Positions 15,404 through 21,958 of a stretch of DNA of 31,249 nucleotides are shown one piece after another. The notes under the pieces are model-generated. The model ran no database searches. It saw only the letters and a program-made list of their open reading frames with translations, and was not told the origin of the DNA. The stretch comes from an uncultured Bacilli bacterium (GTDB taxonomy: Bacteria; Bacillota_I; Bacilli_A; RF39; UBA660), in assembly GCA_949025205.1 (NCBI GenBank), contig CARMXJ010000013.1, positions 1 to 31,249 on the forward strand, given 5' to 3'. Every line of letters starts with the position of its first letter. Position 1 is the first letter of the stretch. The translations under genes and the position numbers were made by a program.

Positions 15404-15598
15404 ATGCTAAATATAAATAATAAAGAAGATATACCCAAAATGATGGAATACCATAGAACAAGAGATATGTTAAATTTGTTAAAATATTTTCCAGATATTA
15501 GTCCAATTTTAAATTTAACGATAGTTACTTCTATAGAAGATTATTTAACACATTATGAATTTTGTAAACATCTAGGGGGGAGAGAAACGATACTTTAA
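15404..15598 (+). pseudogene. N-terminal piece of a frameshifted gene of unknown function
   Basis: This frame encodes 64 residues from the ATG at 15404, preceded by AGGAGG. The TTG two codons earlier is less likely. It runs to EFCKHLGG, enters GGGGGG (15575-15580) and stops at 15598. In the -1 frame from base 15580 the sequence continues without a stop as ERNDTLITKPCIKSIAGKG and joins the next piece. One extra G would restore a single protein of about 278 residues. No family is recognised. The break may be a real mutation, a homopolymer sequencing error, a phase-variable tract or ribosomal slippage. Confidence 0.6.
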
Positions 15599-16239
15599 TA
15601 ACAAAACCTTGCATAAAAAGTATAGCAGGTAAAGGAATTAACCCAGACATAATTAGTATCTTTAAAGAAGTAAAAAAATTAGATAAAGATGGCGTAATGG
15701 TGCTTTTTGATTTATGTCATAAACCAAGCGAACGCTATGAAAGATATGCGGGTATATCAGTTGGAGTAAGTCTAGGGAGTGGTGTTTATATCGATGCCGT
15801 AGGAAAAGGTTTTGATGGACGAGAAGTATCAAAAGGACTTGCCTTACATGAACAATACTTTATTCCTTGGTTTGAATTAAGAAAACTAAGTGTTGATACG
15901 ATAAAAAATTACCGCACCTTTTTAATTAATGATGAGAAATATAAAGAAAGTAGAGAAGCTAGATGTGAATTTTTAAAATCTATTCATTTAAAAGAAGAAG
16001 ATTTTAAAACTTTTATTCCAGAAAAGTATAACGAAATACCAGACTTTATTTGGTTAGATGTAATACGAAATGTATTAAAGAAATTAGAAAGTATGGAAGA
16101 GGAATTAGATACTGTAGGTTTAAACGAATTTGGAATAAGTGGACATACGGAAGGAAAATATTGGCTTCCTTGGCAGATGTTTGATAAAAAAAGATATGAA
16201 TCTGTAAGAAAATTAAGTAGAAGTAAAATAAAAAATTAG
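15580..16239 (+). pseudogene. C-terminal piece of the same frameshifted gene (internal ATG at 15697)
   Basis: The frame is open from the G tract to TAG at 16239. A first internal ATG at 15697 would give 180 residues, but it has no ribosome binding site and lies inside a conserved-looking stretch, so independent translation is unlikely. The sequence has a compact enzyme-like block (KPSERYERYAGISVGVSLG, GVYIDAVGKGFDGREVSKG, LHEQYFIPWFELR), a helical middle, and an end with HTEGKYWLPWQMFDKKRYE. I do not recognise the family and see no signal peptide or membrane segment. Codon use and AT content look like the neighbours, and the long undamaged frame argues against old decay. Confidence 0.6.
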
Positions 16240-16271
16240 CGTTGTATCGTAAAATGCATTGAAATATTTAG

Positions 16272-16300
16272 TTATTAGACATTATTTCCTTTATTATAAT
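16272..16300 (+). promoter_or_regulatory. Possible promoter of the coiled-coil membrane gene
   Basis: TTATTA (16272-16277), a 17-base spacer and TATAAT (16295-16300), about 58 bases before the start. The -10 box is perfect and the -35 box is weak. Confidence 0.45.
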
Positions 16301-16358
16301 TGAATGCGTATCAACGAATTATATAGAAATATAAAGAAGAAGAGAAAGTTTGAAGTAA

Positions 16359-16859
16359 ATGGAACTGGAAAAAATAGAAAAGAAGATAAAAGAATGTAAA
16401 CAAGAAATGGAAAAAAATATCTTAGATTTTAAGAGAGTAACCAAAAAAATTAAAGAATTAAATCATGAGTGTGAACAACTAAATAAAATGATGTTGGAAT
16501 ATAAAATTTTGCTTATAACATGTCCTTTATTATCAATAATCATAAATAGTAAGATTACCAAATTATCTATTAAAACAATTATAATTTGCATCGTTTTATC
16601 CTTTACAATAATTTTCTGGTTGTATAATGAAGATTATAAAAACTATAAAAACAACAAAAAGAGATTAAACAAAGAAATTCAAAAAATGTTTGCTATAAAA
16701 AAGAAGATGGCAGAAGACAATACTGCTTTAGAGAGATTAGAAAAAGAAAAACAAAGGACAAGTAAAGAAATATTTCCTAAACTTTTAGATTATAAAATGT
16801 TTTTAAAAAGACAAAAACTACAAATGTTAAAACAAAAATTATTGCAAAATGAAAAGTGA
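16359..16859 (+). CDS. Coiled-coil protein with a membrane hairpin, unknown function
   Basis: The 166-residue product has an N-terminal Lys/Glu coiled coil (1-46), two hydrophobic segments (about 49-62, LLITCPLLSIIIN, and 71-89, KTIIICIVLSFTIIFWLY), and a second, longer coiled coil (95-166). Both coiled coils would lie on the same, probably cytoplasmic, side. No family is recognised. Such proteins often act as membrane-tethered scaffolds, but nothing in the neighbourhood gives a role. The ribosome binding site is poor (AGTTTGAAGTAA before the ATG), so expression may be low. The next gene has its own promoter. Confidence 0.65.
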   Translation: MELEKIEKKIKECKQEMEKNILDFKRVTKKIKELNHECEQLNKMMLEYKILLITCPLLSIIINSKITKLSIKTIIICIVLSFTIIFWLYNEDYKNYKNNKKRLNKEIQKMFAIKKKMAEDNTALERLEKEKQRTSKEIFPKLLDYKMFLKRQKLQMLKQKLLQNEK

Positions 16860-16871
16860 AGAAGGGTAGAT

Positions 16872-16900
16872 TTGACTTGGAATACTTTTTTTGCTATTAT
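16872..16900 (+). promoter_or_regulatory. Promoter of the lipoprotein gene
   Basis: TTGACT (16872-16877), a 17-base spacer and TATTAT (16895-16900). An overlapping TATAAT at 16898-16903 would give a 20-base spacer, so the first reading is preferred. Confidence 0.6.
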
Positions 16901-16926
16901 AATACCCACGTAAGGGGGATTTTTAA

Positions 16927-18504
16927 ATGAATTTACGTAAGAAAAAAAGAATAGTATTATTAGGATTAAGTGGCGCACTAGCAATGACTTCTCTAACTGG
17001 TTGCAAAAAAGAAGAAACAGCGCTTGTGAAAGAGGCAGAAAAGGCAAGCGAAATAAATGATTTTTACTTTGTACCGAATTTAGTGCTAATAGAGTATAAT
17101 AGTATAGATAAAAAACATGCAAAAGTAATGGAACTAGTATCTAGAAACAATAATACCATTTATTTTAAATCAATTACAGATGAAAATATCGGTGCAGTCA
17201 TTACAAATTTTGATAGTAATGACGAAAAATGCATTGTTACCAGTATCGATGCCAACGGAAACTTTGTATATGACTCGCATTTTATGATTGGTGTTGTAGA
17301 TCATTATCCTTATCGCCAATTCCAAAAAAATGGAGAAATCAATGAAGACCAAAAAGTGCCTTATGATTTAATAGAAAAAGTGGAAGAAAAATTAGAAAGT
17401 AAACAAGAAGATAATATTATAGAACAAAACAATAAATACACAGAAGACTTATTAAAATACCAACTAGTTATAGATGCAAATGAAGATATATTTATAACAA
17501 CAGAAATACATAAAATAGTGTATTCTTCAGAAAATAGAATCTACAGTTTATGTGCTTACCTAGAAAAAGAAAAGAAAAATGAAAAAATATATCGAAGTAT
17601 TACAACACCCGAAACTAGTGTTATTGTCAAACTTGATGAAAAGGGAGAACCTCTACAATATTTTTTACAAACAAATGGTAATATAAAAGAAAATACAGAG
17701 TTGAAAGTTATTTATGATTTTACTAACGAATTAGGTAGAAATGCCACATATGAAGAAGCTCTAGACTCAGAAATGTTAAGTTATATGAGTTATAATTATC
17801 ATAAATTTAACAAAAATCGTAAAGAAGTGGCAGCTTTAGAATATAAAGTAGAAAATGAAAATTATATGCGTATAATGGAATGTTTAGGAGAGTTGGATAA
17901 TAAAGTATTTTACATGACTGTTACTACAGATCATACAATTTGGGCAGTAGGAACATTAAATGAAAATAAAGAAATAACAAACTGTCAAATTATGAGTGCA
18001 TCTTTGGAAAATAAAAAAGAAGAAGTTGTAAGTATGAATGTTATTCCAGGTTTAACAGAACTATCTATAGAAGAAGCTGAAAAAATAGAGGAAGACTATG
18101 AAAGTAAAAAAACTAAAAATAGTAACTTTCATTTAATAGAAAATGTAAATGGGCAATGGGATACTTATAACGGTGCTGTTTTTGCATCTTATCAAGTAAA
18201 AGGGCTAGAAGAGGATTTTGTGATGATAGCTGGACTTGCAAAAATAGAGGAAACTAGAAATTTATATCGTTCTGTAAGTAATCCGAATATATATTTAGAA
18301 GAAGCTTTTAGTAAATCACATATTCCAGAATATAGGCTGATATCTATAGAAGGAAAAAAAGAAGAAGTAATTGAGACAGCAGAGGTTATAGGTGTTTCTT
18401 ATATTATCGGCTTACCAACCGTACTTACTTTTGAGGAAGCAAAATATACAGAAAGACTACCAAAAGAAATAAATCAAGAAGTAGAAGATAGTTTAGGAAG
18501 ATAG
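16927..18504 (+). CDS. Predicted lipoprotein of unknown function
   Basis: A lipoprotein signal peptide is clear: basic start MNLRKKKR, hydrophobic core, and lipobox SLTGC with Cys26 as the lipidated residue. The mature 500 residues are acidic and face outside. They hold at least two similar-looking stretches with 'F-x-x-x-x-x-I-x-Y-x-S' strands (DFYFVPNLVLIEYNS and DANEDIFITTEIHKIVYSS) and repeated short beta segments about asking/answering residues such as NNTIYFKSITDENIGAVI. This suggests duplicated beta-rich domains. No enzyme motif or ABC-type binding fold is recognised. AGGGGGA is seven bases before the ATG, and a terminator overlaps the stop. It sits between priA and fmt, where def is found in relatives, and appears to be an insertion unrelated to that operon. 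Confidence 0.75.
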   Translation: MNLRKKKRIVLLGLSGALAMTSLTGCKKEETALVKEAEKASEINDFYFVPNLVLIEYNSIDKKHAKVMELVSRNNNTIYFKSITDENIGAVITNFDSNDEKCIVTSIDANGNFVYDSHFMIGVVDHYPYRQFQKNGEINEDQKVPYDLIEKVEEKLESKQEDNIIEQNNKYTEDLLKYQLVIDANEDIFITTEIHKIVYSSENRIYSLCAYLEKEKKNEKIYRSITTPETSVIVKLDEKGEPLQYFLQTNGNIKENTELKVIYDFTNELGRNATYEEALDSEMLSYMSYNYHKFNKNRKEVAALEYKVENENYMRIMECLGELDNKVFYMTVTTDHTIWAVGTLNENKEITNCQIMSASLENKKEEVVSMNVIPGLTELSIEEAEKIEEDYESKKTKNSNFHLIENVNGQWDTYNGAVFASYQVKGLEEDFVMIAGLAKIEETRNLYRSVSNPNIYLEEAFSKSHIPEYRLISIEGKKEEVIETAEVIGVSYIIGLPTVLTFEEAKYTERLPKEINQEVEDSLGR

Positions 18505-18523
18505 CAATATCTCCTTTTTTTTT
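18496..18523 (+). terminator. Terminator overlapping the lipoprotein stop codon
   Basis: GGAAGATA (18496-18503) pairs with TATCTCC (18508-18514), with one bulged A and loop GCAA, followed by T9 (18515-18523). The T tract runs straight into the fmt -10 box. Confidence 0.75.
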
Positions 18524-18524
18524 G

Positions 18525-18542
18525 TATAATACTTCTAGGTGA
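18525..18542 (+). promoter_or_regulatory. -10 box fused to the fmt ribosome binding site; decides the start
   Basis: TATAAT (18525-18530), six bases, then AGGTGA (18537-18542). The GTG inside AGGTGA (18539) is part of the ribosome binding site, so the ATG at 18548 is the true fmt start. No -35 consensus is seen 17 bases upstream. Confidence 0.6.
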
Positions 18543-18547
18543 ACAAT

Positions 18548-19486
18548 ATGAAAGATTTAAAAGTAATATTTATGGGGACACCAGATTTTGCTGTTCCAGT
18601 TTTACAAAAATTAATTGAAAATACAAGCGTCGTGTTAGTAGTGACCCAACCAGATAAATGTGTGGGAAGGAAACAAGTTTTAACACCTACCCCGATAAAA
18701 GAAGTAGCATTAGAAAATAATATTCCCGTTTTTCAACCAATCAAAATAAAAGCGGAATACGAGAAAATTTTAAATACAAAAGCAGATATTATCATTACGT
18801 GTGCTTATGGACAAATTATTCCAAAAGAAATTCTAGACTATCCTTCCCTTGGCTGCATCAACGTTCATGCTTCCTTACTTCCTAAATATAGAGGAGGGGC
18901 TCCTATTCATTGGTGCTTACTAAATGGAGAAGAAAAAACGGGAATTACCATTATGTATATGGCAGAAAAAATGGACAATGGGGACATCATATCCCAAAGA
19001 GAATATAAAATTTTAGATACCGATAATGTAGGAACTTTACATGAAAAATTATCGGGTATGGGGGCAGACCTTCTAATAGAAACACTTCCAAGTATCATTA
19101 ACAAAATGAATAAAAGAATAAAACAAGAAGAAGAAAAAGTAACCTATGCTTACAACATAAAAAGAAAAGACGAAAGGCTTACATTTAATGCACCAGGAAA
19201 AACAATCATCAATCACGTACGAGGACTAAATCCATGGCCGCTTGCCAATTTTTTATTAGATGAGGTAGAATGCAAAGTAATAGAAGCAAAATTTGTTCCA
19301 AAAAATGGAAAACAAGAACCAGGAACCTTTGTAGAAGTTACTAAAAATACATTAGGAATTGCGTGTCAAGATGGCATCATCTATTTAGAAAAAGTAAAAC
19401 CTTTTGGCAAAAAAGAAATGTTTATTAAAGATTATTTAAACGGTTTAAACAAAAAAGAATTAAAAAACAAAAAAGTTGGTGAATAA
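18548..19486 (+). CDS. fmt: Methionyl-tRNA formyltransferase
   Basis: Fmt transfers the formyl group from 10-formyl-tetrahydrofolate to Met-tRNA-fMet for translation initiation. Counted from the ATG at 18548 there are 312 residues. IFMGTPDFAVPVL (7-19) starts the Rossmann-like domain. The catalytic region GCINVHASLLPKYRGGAP holds Asn105 and His107, with Asp143 in MDNGDI, matching the Asn-His-Asp set of the family. The C-terminal OB-like domain includes RGLNPWPLA. The stop overlaps the next start (TAATG). Peptide deformylase (def), its usual upstream partner, is absent here and must be encoded elsewhere if present. Confidence 0.97.
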   Translation: MKDLKVIFMGTPDFAVPVLQKLIENTSVVLVVTQPDKCVGRKQVLTPTPIKEVALENNIPVFQPIKIKAEYEKILNTKADIIITCAYGQIIPKEILDYPSLGCINVHASLLPKYRGGAPIHWCLLNGEEKTGITIMYMAEKMDNGDIISQREYKILDTDNVGTLHEKLSGMGADLLIETLPSIINKMNKRIKQEEEKVTYAYNIKRKDERLTFNAPGKTIINHVRGLNPWPLANFLLDEVECKVIEAKFVPKNGKQEPGTFVEVTKNTLGIACQDGIIYLEKVKPFGKKEMFIKDYLNGLNKKELKNKKVGE

Positions 19487-20130
19487 TGGACAAAGAATTT
19501 TTAAAAAAATGTTGGAAAAATCCTAGATGGCATTCTTTGATAGTGTTAATCATTTGGATTATATCTCTAACCATTTTAATGGGAATCGTTTCTATAATGA
19601 ACAGTATAAATCCGCAAGAAAAAAGAGAAACGCCTAAGTTAGAAGAAAAACAAAAAGAAATAAGTTATGAAGATAAACTACAAAACTTGCTAAGTGATGA
19701 ATATTTATTATCTTTTCTTATAACCACAAAAGACAATACATTAAAATGGGAAGGAACAGAACAGAATGAGGTCACGAATGGCTACAAAGAAGATGCAAGT
19801 GGTATAAAGAAATATAGAATAGAAAATGGGATTTCTTATGAAGTGATACTAGACCAAGTAGAGGAAACGGAAGGAATTTACAATGAGATAACGAAAGAAT
19901 TCTTAGATAGAAATGTACTCATTTCTTTACTATTAGAAACAGAAGAAGATAATGTTTATGAAAAGGAAGAGAATTCTATTTACGAATACAATCAGTTTTA
20001 TAAAGGAGAAAATGTCAAAATAAGTGTAGTAGAAACAAAAGAAAAAATTGGAAAAATAACGATAGAAAACGAAAAAGCAGAATATCAATTGATATTTAGC
20101 GAAAATAGAAATGAAAGAAGAACGAAGTAG
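19486..20130 (+). CDS. Single-pass membrane-anchored protein of unknown function
   Basis: The product has 214 residues: a basic N-terminus (KKCWKNPRWHS), one membrane segment at about 18-39 (LIVLIIWIISLTILMGIVS), a Lys/Glu-rich linker and a soluble domain of about 140 residues, expected outside. That domain is Glu-rich with alternating strands (TLKWEGTEQNEVTNGYKED, KKYRIENGISYEVILDQVE). No family is recognised. The start overlaps the fmt stop by one base, so translation is probably coupled. It takes the place where rsmB sits in related arrays but has no methyltransferase motif. A terminator overlaps its stop, and rlmN has its own promoter. Confidence 0.75.
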   Translation: MDKEFLKKCWKNPRWHSLIVLIIWIISLTILMGIVSIMNSINPQEKRETPKLEEKQKEISYEDKLQNLLSDEYLLSFLITTKDNTLKWEGTEQNEVTNGYKEDASGIKKYRIENGISYEVILDQVEETEGIYNEITKEFLDRNVLISLLLETEEDNVYEKEENSIYEYNQFYKGENVKISVVETKEKIGKITIENEKAEYQLIFSENRNERRTK

Positions 20131-20158
20131 CGGGAACATGGCTATTTTTTCTTTTTTA
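20125..20158 (+). terminator. Terminator overlapping the stop of the membrane protein gene
   Basis: AGTAGC (20126-20131) pairs with GCTATT (20141-20146), with one G-T pair and loop GGGAACATG, and continues into TTTTTTCTTTTTT. The TAG stop codon is in the stem. Confidence 0.65.
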
Positions 20159-20165
20159 AAAAACG

Positions 20166-20185
20166 TGATATAATTGAATAGGTGA
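20166..20185 (+). promoter_or_regulatory. Extended -10 promoter fused to the rlmN ribosome binding site
   Basis: TG (20166-20167), one base, TATAAT (20169-20174), five bases, then AGGTGA (20180-20185) and ATG at 20190. This is the same compact arrangement as at priA and fmt. Confidence 0.65.
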
Positions 20186-20189
20186 ATCT

Positions 20190-21209
20190 ATGAAAAATAT
20201 CTATGGAATGACTAGAGAAGCATTAGAAAATTATTTTTTAGAAAATAACGAAAAAAAATTTAAAGCTTTGCAAGTGTTTGAATGGTTATATATCCATAAA
20301 GAAGAAAATATGGAAAATTGGAGCAATATAAAAAAAGAAGTACGTGAGAAAATGAAAAATGACTTCTCTTTTGTTATGCCTAAAATAAAACGCTGTGAAA
20401 AGGATACACTTACTCGTAAATACCTATTTGAACTAAGCGATGGAAATTATATCGAAGCAGTCGTAATGTTTCACGATTATGGCACGAGTCTTTGTGTATC
20501 AAGTCAAGTGGGATGTAATATGGGATGTGCTTTTTGTGAATCGGGTAGGTTAAAAAAGGTACGAAATTTAGAAACGTATGAGATGGTTAGTCAAATTTTA
20601 TTAGTAGAAAAAGATTTAGGAATGCGTATTTCAAGTGTTGTAATAATGGGAATTGGAGAACCTTTAGATAATTACGAAAACGTTATGGCCTTTATTCGAA
20701 TAATTAACGATGCCAAAGGACTAGCTTTAGGAATACGCCATATTACGCTTTCCACAAGTGGACTTGTTCCCAAGATATACGATTTAAAAAAAGAAAACAT
20801 CCAAATAAATCTTGCTATTTCTTTACATGCTCCAAATGATACTTTACGCAGCAAGTTAATGAAAGTAAATCAAGTGTATAATATTAGTCAACTAATAGAG
20901 GCAATAAAGGACTATATTGCACATACCAATAGACGAGTAACCATAGAATATGTTATGCTTAAAGGGATAAATGATAGTGAAGCACATGCAGTAGAACTTG
21001 CAAGAATTTTGTGTGGCTTAAATATTTATGTGAACTTAATTCCTTATAATGAAACCAATCACATAGAATTTAAAAAGAGTGAAAAAAATACGATAAGTAA
21101 ATTCTGTGAAGTGTTAAAAAAGAAAGGCATAAATGTAACTATCCGAAAAGAATTTGGAGGGTCCATATCAGCTGCTTGTGGACAGCTAAGAAGCAAAGAG
21201 GTGGAATAA
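20190..21209 (+). CDS. rlmN: 23S rRNA (adenine2503-C2)-methyltransferase, dual-specificity tRNA A37 methylase
   Basis: RlmN is a radical-SAM enzyme that methylates C2 of A2503 in 23S rRNA and A37 in some tRNAs. The 339 residues include the iron-sulfur motif GCNMGCAFC (Cys109, 113, 116), the SAM-binding block GIGEPLDNYENV, ISLHAPND, and the methyl-carrying cysteine near the end, SAACGQLR (Cys330). After the third cysteine it reads ESGRLKKVRNL instead of the common ATGKxGFxRNL. This is a form I associate with mollicute-related lineages and with neither Cfr nor typical Bacillus RlmN. The stop overlaps the prpC start (TAATG). Confidence 0.95.
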   Translation: MKNIYGMTREALENYFLENNEKKFKALQVFEWLYIHKEENMENWSNIKKEVREKMKNDFSFVMPKIKRCEKDTLTRKYLFELSDGNYIEAVVMFHDYGTSLCVSSQVGCNMGCAFCESGRLKKVRNLETYEMVSQILLVEKDLGMRISSVVIMGIGEPLDNYENVMAFIRIINDAKGLALGIRHITLSTSGLVPKIYDLKKENIQINLAISLHAPNDTLRSKLMKVNQVYNISQLIEAIKDYIAHTNRRVTIEYVMLKGINDSEAHAVELARILCGLNIYVNLIPYNETNHIEFKKSEKNTISKFCEVLKKKGINVTIRKEFGGSISAACGQLRSKEVE

Positions 21210-21958
21210 TGAAAAGCTTTTATTTAACCGATGCCGGTCGTGTACGAAGTCATAACGAAGATAGCGTTACCATACTTAAAAATGCGAGTGGGGAATATTT
21301 ACTTATGGTGGCAGACGGAATGGGAGGACACCGCGCTGGAGAAGTGGCATCAAGTCTTGCTGTAACCCATTTAGGGAAAAGATTTAGTAATATTGCTTCT
21401 ATGGGTTCTGAATTAGATGCTGTAAACTGGTTAAACGACAATGCAAATGAAATTAATAGTGAAATTATCGAGTATGCCAAAAACAACCCGGATTCTAAAG
21501 GACTTGGAACAACCTTAGTTTTAGCTCTTTTAACCAAAGAATATTTAATATTTGGAAATATTGGAGATTCTACAGGGTACGTTTTAAAAAATGGTCATTT
21601 GCACCAAGTAACAAAACCGCATTCTTTAGTAAACTTGCTTGTAGAAACGGGGCAACTAACCGAAGAAGAAGCAAAATACCATCCTAAGAAAAACGTTTTA
21701 ATGAAAGCTTTGGGAGCCATGGAAAAAGTAGAACTTGATATATTCGATGTAGATTTATCAAGCGAAGCCATTCTTTTGTGTAGTGATGGACTTACCAATA
21801 TGCTAAGTGATGAACAAATTGAAAAAGTACTAAACGATGATACCTTGGGGATAGAAGAAAAAGTAATAAAATTAATTCGAAAGTGTAATGCTAGGGGAGG
21901 ACAAGACAATATATCAATCGCTTATTTAGTTATAAAAGAAAGTGGTGAAGGAAAATGA
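21209..21958 (+). CDS. prpC: PP2C-family serine/threonine protein phosphatase
   Basis: PrpC/Stp removes phosphates placed by PrkC. The ATG at 21209 is chosen because AGAGGTGG precedes it and the protein then begins at the conserved TDAGRVRSHNEDSV; an open ATG 33 bases upstream lacks both. The 249 residues have the PP2C metal-site motifs: RSHNED, VADGMGGHRAGEVAS, GTTLV, FGNIGDSTGY, LLCSDGLTNML and GGQDNIS. It is cytosolic. Its start overlaps the rlmN stop and its TGA overlaps the first ATG of prkC, so phosphatase and kinase are translationally coupled, as is usual in Firmicutes. Confidence 0.96.
   Translation: MKSFYLTDAGRVRSHNEDSVTILKNASGEYLLMVADGMGGHRAGEVASSLAVTHLGKRFSNIASMGSELDAVNWLNDNANEINSEIIEYAKNNPDSKGLGTTLVLALLTKEYLIFGNIGDSTGYVLKNGHLHQVTKPHSLVNLLVETGQLTEEEAKYHPKKNVLMKALGAMEKVELDIFDVDLSSEAILLCSDGLTNMLSDEQIEKVLNDDTLGIEEKVIKLIRKCNARGGQDNISIAYLVIKESGEGK

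Noticed and set aside
16238..16320. Inverted CGTTG...CAACG arms around the promoter of the coiled-coil gene
   Set aside because: Beyond five bases the arms mismatch repeatedly; not enough for a hairpin or operator claim.
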